Positions 55,163-63,863 of a stretch of DNA of 64,000 nucleotides are shown here, one piece after another. The position numbers and the translations under genes were made by a program. The stretch is from the NCBI RefSeq assembly GCF_001425825.1, contig NZ_LMDM01000008.1, positions 53,233 through 117,232 on the forward strand. Reading direction: 5' to 3'. Within the stretch, counting starts at the first letter, position 1, and the number at the start of each line of letters is the position of its first letter. The notes beneath the pieces were generated by a model, which did not search any database, was not told the origin of the DNA, and saw only the letters and a program-made list of their open reading frames with translations. The DNA is from Rhizobacter sp. Root1238. GTDB taxonomy: Bacteria; Pseudomonadota; Gammaproteobacteria; Burkholderiales; Burkholderiaceae_C.

Positions 55163-55903
55163 ATGACCACATTGGCCCAGGTGCTGAAGCCGCTGGACCC
55201 GAATCACAGCCTGCCGCTGTACCAACAGCTGCAGCGTGCAGTTCGCGAAGCCATCGAGCGCCGCGTGCTGGGGCCCGACGACGCGCTGCCCTCCGAGCGC
55301 CAGCTCGCCGAGGATTTCGCGGTCTCGCGCATCACGGTGCGCCGAGCGATCGAGGGGCTGGCCGAAGAAGGCTGGCTGGTGCGCCGGCAGGGGTCGGGCA
55401 ACTTCGTGTCGTCGCGCGTCGAGAAGAACTTCGCGAAGCTGACCTCGTTCTCCGAGGACATGCGCGCCCGCGGCAGCCGCCCGCACAGCGTGTGGCTGAA
55501 GCGCTCGCAGGGCACGGTGACCCCCGAAGAGGCGTTGAAGCTCGCGCTGAGCCCCGGCGCGCAGGTCTACCGCTTCAACCGGCTGCGCTATGCCGACGAC
55601 GCGCCGATGGCGATCGAGATCGCGACCGTGGTGGCGAGCTGCCTGCCCTCGCTCGAGGCGGTCGGCGATTCGCTGTACGCGGCGCTCGAGCAGCAGGGCA
55701 ACCGCCCGGTGCGCGCGCTGCAGCGGCTGCGGGCGCTGCTGCTGAATGCCGAACAGGCGCGGCTGCTGGAGGCGAACGTCGGCGATGCGGGCTTGCTGGT
55801 CGAGCGACTCGGCTACCTGCGCGACGGCCGGGCGATCGAGCTCTCGCAGAGCTTCTACCGCGGCGACATGTACGACTTCGTCGCCGAGCTGAACGCCGGC
55901 TGA
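55163..55903 (+). CDS. GntR/UTRA-family regulator of amino-sugar genes
   Basis: This 246-residue repressor of the HutC/NagR subfamily has a winged helix (LYQQLQRAVREAIERRVLGPDDALPSERQLAEDFAVSRITVRRAIEGLAEEGWLVRRQGSGNFV) and a UTRA effector domain, probably binding GlcN-6-P or GlcNAc-6-P. AAAGGGG precedes the ATG at 55163. It diverges from the TonB receptor gene and likely controls it. It shares length and architecture with the second GntR at 61920-62660, so the two may be paralogues. Confidence 0.9.
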   Translation: MTTLAQVLKPLDPNHSLPLYQQLQRAVREAIERRVLGPDDALPSERQLAEDFAVSRITVRRAIEGLAEEGWLVRRQGSGNFVSSRVEKNFAKLTSFSEDMRARGSRPHSVWLKRSQGTVTPEEALKLALSPGAQVYRFNRLRYADDAPMAIEIATVVASCLPSLEAVGDSLYAALEQQGNRPVRALQRLRALLLNAEQARLLEANVGDAGLLVERLGYLRDGRAIELSQSFYRGDMYDFVAELNAG

Positions 55904-55907
55904 GCAC

Positions 55908-55971
55908 GTAGCCCGGATGCCAATCCGGGTCGCGTTTCGGCGGCACCGACCCGGATTGGCATCCGGGCTAC
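55908..55971. repeat. Perfect 24-bp-arm palindromic repeat
   Basis: Two perfect 24-bp arms (55908-55931 and 55948-55971) beginning GTAGCCCGGATGCC flank a 16-base loop. It lies just after the gntR stop and before the 3' end of the convergent GH16 gene, so it may serve as a bidirectional transcript end. A degenerate relative lies at 63795-63863. Confidence 0.8.
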
Positions 55972-56026
55972 GAGGGTTCGTGCTGCAAGCGGTCATGTGA
56001 ATGGGCGCGTACTGCACGGCGTGACC

Positions 56027-56971
56027 TCAGAAGTCGCAGGTGGAGGTGAGCGGCGGCTCGGCCGCCGGCACGGTGTCGATGGCGGTCTGCCCGCTGCGGC
56101 GCAACGCCTGCACCGCCTGCTCCACCTCGGCGGGCGTCATCACGCGGTTGCGGGCGTGGTAGACCCAGTCGACGTCCTCTTCATACGCACGCGGTGCCGA
56201 GACACCGGCCAGCTGGCCCGCCGGCACGAACCACTGGCTGAAGGCGATCGCCATCGGCACCACCGGGTGGTTGCGCCCGCCGTGCTCGTCGAGCTGGCGG
56301 CCATCGAGGAAGAAGCGGCTCTTGCCGCCGGCCACCTGCATCATCAGCACGTGCCAGCCGCCACCGGCCGCGCCGAGCGCGTCGACGTGCTGCAGCGGCT
56401 GGTTGTACGCATCCCATGGGTCGAGGCGCACCGTCTGCCAGGTCACGCCATAGAGCCGCGTGCGCGCATCGCCCCAGCCGCCGTTCGGCAGGTACTCCCA
56501 GTCGATCTCGCTGTACTGGGGGTCGTAGGCGAAACGCAGCGGGCTCACGGTGTAGAAGGTCTGCACCAGCACGTCGCCATCGGGCCCGCGCACCGGTGCG
56601 TCGCTGAAGCGGATGCGCGCGGCGTAGGTGCCTTCGAGATATTTCCGCGCATGGCACAGCTGGGCCTGCGTCGTGCCGGCCGGTGTGCCGTCGGTGCGTG
56701 CGGTCAGCCGCAGCAGGCGGTTGCCGCGCTGCGCCGGGTCGTCGACCAATGACAACGCACCGGCGCCCCAGCCCGCACCCTCGATGCCGGGGTGGCCGCG
56801 CTGGTCGCGCACCGTCCAGCCGCCGGCGGCGAGCGCGGCCACGCTCGGCTGGCTGAAATCGTCGAAGAACACGCCGGCGTCCGATGCCGGAGCCGGCGCG
56901 ACGGCACAGCCCGCCAGCGCCAGCAACGAGCCGGCGATGACGCATGCAAGTGACAGGCGGCGCGTCGTCAT
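56027..56971 (-). CDS. GH16-like lipoprotein glycoside hydrolase
   Basis: This 314-residue lipoprotein has a signal and lipobox (LLALAGC, Cys22). The mature part has a beta-jelly-roll look with YSEIDWEYLPNG near residue 155, matching the ExDxE catalytic motif of GH16. GTYAARIRFSDAP and the C-terminal FSQWFVPAG are also consistent. GH16 enzymes usually cut beta-1,3/1,4-glucans or galactans, so its place at the end of a GlcNAc operon is unusual. It starts five bases after the MFS gene. It is probably anchored in the outer membrane. Confidence 0.75.
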   Translation of the reverse strand: MTTRRLSLACVIAGSLLALAGCAVAPAPASDAGVFFDDFSQPSVAALAAGGWTVRDQRGHPGIEGAGWGAGALSLVDDPAQRGNRLLRLTARTDGTPAGTTQAQLCHARKYLEGTYAARIRFSDAPVRGPDGDVLVQTFYTVSPLRFAYDPQYSEIDWEYLPNGGWGDARTRLYGVTWQTVRLDPWDAYNQPLQHVDALGAAGGGWHVLMMQVAGGKSRFFLDGRQLDEHGGRNHPVVPMAIAFSQWFVPAGQLAGVSAPRAYEEDVDWVYHARNRVMTPAEVEQAVQALRRSGQTAIDTVPAAEPPLTSTCDF

Positions 56972-56976
56972 CGCAT

Positions 56977-58275
56977 TCAGGCCTCGGCCACCTGCGCCGG
57001 GGCCGCGGGTTCGACCGGCTTCGATTCCAACGGCACGAAGCGCGCGAGGATCAGCACCGGCACCGCGCACGCGAGGCCCCACAGGAAGAAGTTCTGGTAG
57101 CCGAGGGCCACCTGGATGTCGCCGCTGATGGTGCGGAACAGGCTCATGCCCAGCCCCATCACGCCCGAGCCGATCGCGTAGTGCGCCGTCTGGTAGCGGC
57201 CCACCGACACCACCTGCATCAGGTACAGGATCACACCGACGAAGCCAAAGCCGTAGCCGAACATCTCCAGGCTCAGCGCGGCGGCGATCACGGCGAAGTG
57301 GGTCGGCATCGCGGTGCTGAGGAACACGAACGCGACGCTCGGCAGGTTCATCGCGAGGATCAGCCACACCATCGCGCGCTTCAGCCCCAGCCACGCGGCG
57401 AAGTAGCCGCCGACGATGCTGCCGGCGATGAACGCGATGGTGCCGGCGGTGCCGTAGGCCCAGCCGACCTCACCTGTCGACAAGCCCAAACCACCTACGT
57501 CGCGCGCGGCACGAAGGAAGATCGGACCAATGGTCTGCACCTGACCCTCGCTCGCCCTGAACAGAATGATGAACGCTATCGCCAGCCAGACGCCGGGTTT
57601 GCGCAAAAACTCCTGGATCACGTGCCACAGCGTGCGCCCGACGTCGGCGGTCGACTTGTCGCTGGACACGACATTGCGTGTACCGGGAAGCGCCCACGCG
57701 TTGTAGAGGCCGATGACGAGCATCGCACCGGACAGCACCGCGAAGATGGTGCTCCACGCGCTCACGACGCCTTGCGATTTCTCCATCGCGTCAGCAAGCA
57801 CCATCAGCCCGCCTGCAGAGATGTAGCGGGCTACGTTGAAGAAGGCCCCCTGCCAGCCGGCGTATGCGGCCTGCTGTTTCTTGTCCAGGCTCGCGATGTA
57901 CAGGCCGTCCGACGCGATGTCGTGCGTCGCAGACGCAAGCGACACCAATCCAAGTGCAGCGATGCACACCACGAGGAAAATCGGAAGGTGCAAAGCGAAT
58001 GCCACCAGCGCCAGCCCACCGCAGCCGATCAGCTGGAACGTCACGACGATGGACTTCTTGCTCGGCGCCAACTCCAGGAACGGACTCCACAACCATTTGA
58101 TGCCCCATGCAATGCTCAACACGCCGAGGCAACGCGTCATCAACGCGTTCGGCACCTCCATGCTGATGAGCATCTGCTGGGCAATCAGATTCACCGCGAA
58201 GAATGGCAGCCCCTGCGCCAAGTACAGGCTGGGCACCCAGAACATCGGTGATCGCTTCGCGGCGGCGGTGGACAT
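56977..58275 (-). CDS. AmpG-like MFS permease
   Basis: This 432-residue inner-membrane transporter has about twelve hydrophobic segments and resembles AmpG and its amino-sugar relatives (FWVPSLYLAQGLPFFAVNLIAQQ, LASATHDIASDGLYIASL). In this operon it probably imports GlcNAc, chitobiose or anhydromuropeptides for the cytoplasmic GH3 enzyme. Bases 57490-58250 look less GC-rich than the flanks. It lies 30 bp after the GH3 gene. Confidence 0.83.
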   Translation of the reverse strand: MSTAAAKRSPMFWVPSLYLAQGLPFFAVNLIAQQMLISMEVPNALMTRCLGVLSIAWGIKWLWSPFLELAPSKKSIVVTFQLIGCGGLALVAFALHLPIFLVVCIAALGLVSLASATHDIASDGLYIASLDKKQQAAYAGWQGAFFNVARYISAGGLMVLADAMEKSQGVVSAWSTIFAVLSGAMLVIGLYNAWALPGTRNVVSSDKSTADVGRTLWHVIQEFLRKPGVWLAIAFIILFRASEGQVQTIGPIFLRAARDVGGLGLSTGEVGWAYGTAGTIAFIAGSIVGGYFAAWLGLKRAMVWLILAMNLPSVAFVFLSTAMPTHFAVIAAALSLEMFGYGFGFVGVILYLMQVVSVGRYQTAHYAIGSGVMGLGMSLFRTISGDIQVALGYQNFFLWGLACAVPVLILARFVPLESKPVEPAAPAQVAEA

Positions 58276-58305
58276 GCGGCAGGACTCCAGGAACTTCAGT
58301 GGCGA

Positions 58306-59793
58306 TCAGCGACGGGTGTCCAGCCGCACCGGCGAACGCCCGGGTGCGGTGGTGCGGCGTTCGAGCCAGTCGCGTAGCGCGACCAGCGCCCCGGTGGCAT
58401 AGCCCCAGGTGATGACGGCGGGCGCCGGGATGTCCAGCGCCTGGTAGGGGTTCCACAGCACGACGTGCAGGTCGGCGCGCCAGGCTTTTGCGCGTGCGTC
58501 GTAGCGGTCGCGGTGGTTCGAGACGATGACGTTCAGGCGCCCGTCGCGCGGGATCGTCGACCAGTCGAGCTCGGCCAGCGACGCGAGCTCGACCATGTCG
58601 ACGCTCGCGAAGCCGCCGAACAGGTCGGCGACCTGCGCGCCCGCCAGGCCGGCTTCCGACACGCCATCGCTCGGCACCGCGCGCTGCGTGAACACCCGCA
58701 GCCGGTGGTCGCGGCGCAGCACCGGCGGCGTGCCGCGCGTCGTCAGGCCGGCGGCCCAGGCGCGGTGCATCAGGTCGTCGTCGCGCTCGGCCTGGGCCGG
58801 CGTGTAGTCGTTGTGACGCACCGGGTAGCGGGCGGCCAGCTTGTCGAGCCGCGCGTTCGCGGTGGCCAGCTGCGCGGCGCCCAGCTCGCCGCTCGCCTGC
58901 GCACGCTGGATCGCGCGGATCGCGGCCAGCTGCTCTTCCTGCGAGCCGAGCGCCATCACCATGTCGGCGCCAGCCTGCAGCGCGAGCACCGCGGCGCGGT
59001 CGTGGCCGTAGCGGTCGTGGATGGCCTTCATCACCAGCGAGTCGGTGATCACGACGCCGTCGTAGCCCCAGCTCTCGCGCAGCAGCGTGCCCAGCACGCG
59101 GCGCGACAGCGTCGCCGGGTGCTCGGGGTCGAGCTGCGGGTAGACGATGTGCGCCGTCATCATCGCCGGCGCCTCGCGGCGCAGCGCGCGGAACGGCACG
59201 AACTCCAGCGCCTCCAGCTGGGCCAGCGACTTGTTCACCTCGGGCAGGTCGCGGTGCGAATCGACGTGCGTGTCGCCATGTCCGGGGAAGTGCTTCACGC
59301 AGCAGGCCACGCCCTCGCGCAGCGAGCCCCGCATCCAGGCGCCGGCCAGCTTCGTCACCGCCAGCGGGTCTTCCGAGAAGCTGCGCTCGGCGATCACCGG
59401 GTTGGCCGGGTTGTTGTTGACGTCCAGCACCGGCGCGAAATTCCAGTTGATGCCCAGGCTCGCCAGGCCACGCGCCACCGCCGCGCCGACCTCCTCGGCC
59501 ATCGCCTCGTCGGCCGCGGCGCCGAGCGCCATTGCCGCCGGCGCCTGCGGCAGGAAGGTCGAGCGCACGACGGAGCCGCCTTCCTGGTCGATGCCGATCA
59601 ACGCATGCTCGCCCATCACCTCGCGCAGGTCGGCGGTGAGCTGGCGCACCTCGGCCTCGGTGCCGAGGTTCCAGCGGAACAGGCAGATCGCGCGCAGGTG
59701 GTGCTCGCGCAGGAACGCCGCGGTGGTGGCATCCAGCGTCTTGCCCTGGATGTTCACCATCACCAACTGCCCCGGGTGGAACACCGTGCTCAT
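58306..59793 (-). CDS. GH3 beta-N-acetylhexosaminidase, NagZ-like
   Basis: This 495-residue cytoplasmic enzyme has the diagnostic GH3 NagZ motif KHFPGHGDTHVDSH (about 165-178), with the His-Asp general acid pair, and the nucleophile Asp in GVVITDSLVM (about 247). It is longer than E. coli NagZ, with a C-terminal domain like that of N-acetyl-glucosaminidases from chitin pathways. It would release GlcNAc from imported chitobiose or muropeptides. Its start overlaps the SIS gene stop by four bases. Confidence 0.88.
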   Translation of the reverse strand: MSTVFHPGQLVMVNIQGKTLDATTAAFLREHHLRAICLFRWNLGTEAEVRQLTADLREVMGEHALIGIDQEGGSVVRSTFLPQAPAAMALGAAADEAMAEEVGAAVARGLASLGINWNFAPVLDVNNNPANPVIAERSFSEDPLAVTKLAGAWMRGSLREGVACCVKHFPGHGDTHVDSHRDLPEVNKSLAQLEALEFVPFRALRREAPAMMTAHIVYPQLDPEHPATLSRRVLGTLLRESWGYDGVVITDSLVMKAIHDRYGHDRAAVLALQAGADMVMALGSQEEQLAAIRAIQRAQASGELGAAQLATANARLDKLAARYPVRHNDYTPAQAERDDDLMHRAWAAGLTTRGTPPVLRRDHRLRVFTQRAVPSDGVSEAGLAGAQVADLFGGFASVDMVELASLAELDWSTIPRDGRLNVIVSNHRDRYDARAKAWRADLHVVLWNPYQALDIPAPAVITWGYATGALVALRDWLERRTTAPGRSPVRLDTRR

Positions 59794-60830
59794 TGCGTCC
59801 TCGTCACCTTGGCCAGGAACTTCGGTTTGTCGGGATCGAAGCCGCGCGCACGCGCCAGGGCCTCGACCATCGGGTAGAAGCTCTGCACGACCGAGATCGG
59901 GTCGAGCTCGATCGACGCGGTCTCGACGATCGGCAGGTTCGCGTGCGGCGTGCCGCCGGGCGCGGCCAGCAGCACCTTGGCGCCGCGCCCGCGCATCTCG
60001 TCGGCCAGCGCCAGCAGGCCGGCCTGGGCCGGGCCGCGCGGCGCGAAGATCAGCAGCGGGTAGCCTTCGTCGATCAGCGCCATCGGGCCGTGCTTGACCT
60101 CGGCCCCCGAGAACGCCTCGGCCTGGATCGCGCAGGTCTCCTTGAACTTCAGCGCGGCTTCCAGCGCGACCGGCAGGCCGGTGCCACGGCCGATCACGAA
60201 CAGCTTGTCGGCACCGACCAGCGCATCGACCGCCGGCGTCCAGTCGGCATGCGCGGCGCGCGACAGCACGCCCGGCAAGGCCGACAGCGCCGCCTGCAGC
60301 ACCAGGTCGTCCTGCCAGGCGGCCACCGTGCGCGCGCCGGCCACCATCTGCGTGATGAAGCTCTTGGTCGCCGCGACGCTGGTCTCGGCGCCGGCATGCA
60401 GCGGGAACACCCACTGCGCGGCCTTCGCGAGCGGCGACTCCGGGTCGTTGACGAAGGCCGCGGTGCAGGCGCCGCCGTCGGTGAAGTAGCGCATCGGCGC
60501 GACCAGGTCGGGGCTCTGCCCCGATTGCGAGAACGCCATCGCGGCCAGCCCGTCGCACTGGATCTGCGACTGGTACAGCGTGATCAGCGACATCGGCAGC
60601 GAGGTCACCAGCCGGCCCATGCGCGCCATGATCAGGTAGGCCATGAAATGCGCCGCATGGTCGGAGCTGCCGCGCGCGACGGTCAGCACCGAGCTCGGCG
60701 GCTTGCTGCGCAACAGCGCACCGAAGTCGCTGTAGGCCTGGTCGTTCTCGGCCAGTTGCCGTGCGACCGCAGAGGGGGCTTCGCGGGCCTCAGCCAGCAT
60801 GCGCGAGTTCAATCGAGCTTCCTTCAACAT
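59790..60830 (-). CDS. SIS-family glucosamine-6-phosphate deaminase (NagB-II type)
   Basis: This 346-residue protein has two SIS domains (VLTVARGSSDHAAHFMAY about 48; SQSGQSPDL about 100; VIGRGTGLPVALEAALKFKE about 212; KHGPMALID). It lacks the glutaminase domain of GlmS, as in NagB-II enzymes that convert GlcN-6-P to fructose-6-P and ammonia. It overlaps the end of nagA by 41 bp if the start is 60830. A second in-frame ATG at 60800 would shorten the overlap and begin MLAEAREAP, which resembles other NagB-II starts. Confidence 0.87.
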   Translation of the reverse strand: MLKEARLNSRMLAEAREAPSAVARQLAENDQAYSDFGALLRSKPPSSVLTVARGSSDHAAHFMAYLIMARMGRLVTSLPMSLITLYQSQIQCDGLAAMAFSQSGQSPDLVAPMRYFTDGGACTAAFVNDPESPLAKAAQWVFPLHAGAETSVAATKSFITQMVAGARTVAAWQDDLVLQAALSALPGVLSRAAHADWTPAVDALVGADKLFVIGRGTGLPVALEAALKFKETCAIQAEAFSGAEVKHGPMALIDEGYPLLIFAPRGPAQAGLLALADEMRGRGAKVLLAAPGGTPHANLPIVETASIELDPISVVQSFYPMVEALARARGFDPDKPKFLAKVTRTQ

Positions 60831-61923
60831 AGACGTCCGAAACGGTGAGATCGCGGTCGAGCACGACGGCATCGGCCCAGGCACCGGCGGACAGGCGTCC
60901 GCGGTCCGAGGCGCCGAGGTAGTCGGCCGCATGGGTGGAGACGCGGCGCGACGCGTCGATCAGGTCCATGTCCAGCTCGTTGACCAGGTTGCGCAGCGCC
61001 TGGTCCATGGTGAGGGTCGATCCGGCCAGCGTGCCGTCGGCCAGCCGCACGCCGCCGAGGCACTTGGTGACCTTGTGGCGGCCGAGTCGGTAGTCGCCGT
61101 CGGGCATGCCGGCGGCGGCGGTCGAATCGGTGACGCAGTAGAGGTGCGGAATGGCGCGCAGCGCGACGCGGATCGCGCCCTTGTGCGCATGCAGCAGGTC
61201 CGGAATGATCTCGGAGTACTTGGCGTGCGCAAGCGCTGCGCCGACCATGCCGGGCTCGCGGTGGTGCAGCCCGCTCATCGCGTTGAACAGGTGCGTGAAG
61301 CCGCCGGCGCCGCGCTTCAGCGCCTCGACGCCGTCTTCGTAGCTGCCCAGCGTGTGGCCGAGCTGCACGCGGAAACCCGCAGCGCACAGCGACTCGATCA
61401 GGTCCATGTTGCCGGCGATCTCGGGGGCCAGCGTGATCAGCCGGATCGGCGCCAGCTCGTTCAGCCGCGCCAGCTCGGCGGTCTGCACCGGCCGCGCGAA
61501 GTTCGGCTGCGCGCCGAGCTTGCCGCCGTTGATGTACGGGCCCTCGAGGTGCACGCCCAGCACGCGCGCGCCTTTCGGGCTGCGGCTCGCGCACACCGAC
61601 TTGAGGCCGGCGAACGCGATCTCCAGGTCGGCCATCGGCGCGGTCATGGTCGTCGCGAGCAGCGCGGTGGTGCCATGGCGCGCATGCAACTCCGACACGC
61701 GGGCGGCCGAATCGCCGCCTTCCATGATGTCGTGCCCGCCGCCGCCGTGCACGTGCAGGTCGATGAAGCCGGGCAGCACGATCGGGGCCGCGCTGTCGCG
61801 CACCTTGCGCACGTCGATCGGCGTGCCTTCGATGCGCGCGATGCGGCCGGCGTCGTCGAACTCGATGCGGCCGTTCACGAAACCCTGCGGGGTGAGGACC
61901 TTGCCTTCAAGGTGGGTGCTCAT
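60790..61923 (-). CDS. nagA: N-acetylglucosamine-6-phosphate deacetylase
   Basis: NagA (377 residues) removes acetate from GlcNAc-6-P. The metal HxH motif is in PGFIDLHVHGGGGHD (about 49-63). Further ligands and active-site segments are GVHLEGPYI (about 123), VQLGHTLGSYEDG, THLFNAMSGLHHREPG and the catalytic Asp in YCVTDSTAAAGMPDG. It is in the middle of the nag operon and overlaps the GntR gene upstream by four bases. Confidence 0.95.
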   Translation of the reverse strand: MSTHLEGKVLTPQGFVNGRIEFDDAGRIARIEGTPIDVRKVRDSAAPIVLPGFIDLHVHGGGGHDIMEGGDSAARVSELHARHGTTALLATTMTAPMADLEIAFAGLKSVCASRSPKGARVLGVHLEGPYINGGKLGAQPNFARPVQTAELARLNELAPIRLITLAPEIAGNMDLIESLCAAGFRVQLGHTLGSYEDGVEALKRGAGGFTHLFNAMSGLHHREPGMVGAALAHAKYSEIIPDLLHAHKGAIRVALRAIPHLYCVTDSTAAAGMPDGDYRLGRHKVTKCLGGVRLADGTLAGSTLTMDQALRNLVNELDMDLIDASRRVSTHAADYLGASDRGRLSAGAWADAVVLDRDLTVSDVYVEGSSIELAHAG

Positions 61924-62660
61924 GCGTCTCTTCTCATTTCGGCGACGAAGTCGTAGTAGTCGCTTCGGCAATAGGAATGGGTCAGCTCGACCGCCTGGCC
62001 GGATTCCAGGTAGCCGATCCGGGTGATGAACAGCACCGCCTGCCCGACCGGCACGCCGAGCTGCTCGGCCAGCCGCGGCTGCGCGTTCAGCGCGCGGATG
62101 TGCTGCAGCGCGCGCACCGGTGCCTGGCGCGTGCTGGTCAGGTATTCGTACAGCGAGCCGTTGACCAGCTCGGGTTGCGGCAGCACGCTTTGCGGCAGCA
62201 CGCTGACCTCGTAGGCCATCACGACCTCGTCGGCCAGCCGCAGCCGTTCGAGCCGCGCGACGCGCGCGCCGGGCGACAGACCGAGGCTCAGCTGCTCGTC
62301 GGGCACCGCCGCGGTGATGCTGCGTTCGAGCCACTGCGAACTCGGCGTGTAGCCGCGCTGGTGCAGCTCTTCGGAGAAGCTCGTCAGCCGCGACAGCGGC
62401 TGCTCGATGCGCGGCGCGATGTAGTTGCCCGAGCCGCGGCGGCGCACGATCAGCCCTTGCTCGACCAACTGGTCGATGGCCTTGCGCGCGGTCACGCGCG
62501 ACACGTCGAGCGACTCCGACAGCACGCGCTCCGACGGCAGCGCTTCATCGGCCTGGTAGCGGCCGTCGCGGATCGCCTGCCCCAGCTTGCGGGCCAGCTG
62601 CACGTACAGCGGCGAGCTGTCGCGCGCGTCGGGCTTGAAATCGAACAGGGGTTTTCTCAT
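61920..62660 (-). CDS. GntR/UTRA regulator of the nag operon
   Basis: This 246-residue regulator has a GntR winged helix (PLYVQLARKLGQAIRDGRYQADEALPSERVLSESLDVSRVTARKAIDQLVEQGLIVRRRGSGNYI) and a UTRA domain (YLESGQAVELTHSYCRSDYYDFVAEM). It is probably the autoregulator of nagK-gntR-nagA and so on, binding the AATTGGTATT-containing site at 63591-63631. It overlaps nagK and nagA by four bases each. Confidence 0.9.
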   Translation of the reverse strand: MRKPLFDFKPDARDSSPLYVQLARKLGQAIRDGRYQADEALPSERVLSESLDVSRVTARKAIDQLVEQGLIVRRRGSGNYIAPRIEQPLSRLTSFSEELHQRGYTPSSQWLERSITAAVPDEQLSLGLSPGARVARLERLRLADEVVMAYEVSVLPQSVLPQPELVNGSLYEYLTSTRQAPVRALQHIRALNAQPRLAEQLGVPVGQAVLFITRIGYLESGQAVELTHSYCRSDYYDFVAEMRRDA

Positions 62661-63538
62661 CGGTCGGTCTCGACCTCTCGTCGGATCAGGGTCAGTGCGC
62701 CGGCGGCCGGGCCGTCGGCGACGGCGACGGCGACGCAGCGCGCGAGCAGCGCGGGTGACAGGCGGGGCGACAGGCGCTGGCCGACGCTGCCGAGCACCGC
62801 GAGCGGCAGTTCGCCGGCCGGGTCCAGCGCGTGCGCAATGGCTTCGAGTTCGGCCACCGCGCGTGCGAGCAACTGCGCCGAAGCCGGGTCGCTGCCTTCG
62901 GTGTCGAACACCGCCGGTGCGAGCTGGGCATACGCGAACTGGCCGGCACGGCCACACCAGGCCTGCAGCGTCTCGGCGTCTTCGCCGCACTGGGCCCAGA
63001 CGCGGCGCGCCAGCGTGCCGGCCGGCAGCCGGCCGTCCATCGCGCACTGCGCGATGCGCATGGCCCGCAGGCCCAGCCAGGCACCGCTGCCTTCGTCGCC
63101 GACCGGGAAACCCCAGCCGCCGACGCTGGCGCGGGTGCCGTCGGCACGCCACACCTCGCCGATGCTGCCGGTGCCGGCTGCGAGCAGCGCACCGGGGCGG
63201 CCGTCATGGGCGCCGACCAGCATCGTGAAGCCGTCGGTCTCGGCGAGCAGCTTCGCGTAGCCGGGGTTCTGCGCCAGGAAGGCATCGCGCCACGGCGCAT
63301 TGCTGATGCCGGACAGGCCGGCGCCGAGGGCGCATTGCGCGAAGGGCGGCCTTGCAACGGCAGCGGCATCGAAAGCGCGGGCAATCGCCAGCTCGATCTG
63401 CTGCCACGCGGACTCGATGCCCTGGCCCAGCGCCGACGGACCCGCCTCGCCCTGCCCCAGCACCGGCCCGCCACGGCGCGCGACGAGGGCCCGGGTGCCG
63501 GTACCTCCTCCATCCACGCCGATCAGGTATTCGATCAT
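62657..63538 (-). CDS. nagK: N-acetylglucosamine kinase, BadF/BadG type
   Basis: This 293-residue ATPase has the phosphate 1 loop LIGVDGGGTGTRALVA (5-20), the phosphate 2 segment LLAAGTGSIGEVW (about 116) and VGGWGFPVGDEGSGAWLG (about 132-149). These are typical of GlcNAc or glucosamine kinases of the BadF/BadG/BcrA/BcrD group. It would phosphorylate GlcNAc after import, feeding NagA. It is the first gene of the seven-gene operon. Confidence 0.9.
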   Translation of the reverse strand: MIEYLIGVDGGGTGTRALVARRGGPVLGQGEAGPSALGQGIESAWQQIELAIARAFDAAAVARPPFAQCALGAGLSGISNAPWRDAFLAQNPGYAKLLAETDGFTMLVGAHDGRPGALLAAGTGSIGEVWRADGTRASVGGWGFPVGDEGSGAWLGLRAMRIAQCAMDGRLPAGTLARRVWAQCGEDAETLQAWCGRAGQFAYAQLAPAVFDTEGSDPASAQLLARAVAELEAIAHALDPAGELPLAVLGSVGQRLSPRLSPALLARCVAVAVADGPAAGALTLIRREVETDR

Positions 63539-63590
63539 CGACTGCTCTCTGGCACGTTGTTCATGGACGGGCATCGATGCCCGCGATGAA

Positions 63591-63631
63591 ACCAGTTTAG
63601 TACCAGCAATACCAATAAGTCAATTGGTATT
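63591..63631. promoter_or_regulatory. Candidate operator of the nag operon
   Basis: A perfect inverted repeat AATACCAAT / ATTGGTATT with a 6-base centre (63608-63631) follows two ACCAG half-sites 11 bp apart (63591, 63602). A minus-strand TTGACT (-35-like) overlaps the palindrome. TAGTACCAGCAA here matches TAGTACCAGTAA at the TonB receptor promoter. Confidence 0.6.
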
Positions 63632-63794
63632 AGAGTTGTCTTAGAGAAGGAATTTTTCTTTTGAATTCAATCGCTTACATGCGATTGTCAGACAGCGCGA
63701 CGGCTGCGCCGCGTTTTGGGACCCGCCCCGTTGCGGGGCGGCTCGGAGTAACGATACCAGTCCAAGCCGGTGCACGCCACTCCCGTGATTCTCC

Positions 63795-63863
63795 GTAGCC
63801 CGGGAGACATCCCGGGGAGCGGCGCGCGCAGGTCAGCGCCGCTCCCGGATTGGCATCCGGGCT
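63795..63863. repeat. Degenerate copy of the GTAGCCCGG palindromic repeat
   Basis: It begins GTAGCCCGGGAG and ends GGATTGGCATCCGGGCTT, so the right arm matches the 55908-55971 repeat while the left arm has diverged. A second internal pair (GGAGCGGCG and CGCCGCTCC) extends the stem. Confidence 0.6.

Noticed and set aside
57490..58250. Possible horizontally acquired segment within the MFS gene (lower GC)
   Set aside because: The reading frame and family similarity run through unbroken; the composition shift is mild and could reflect hydrophobic codon use.
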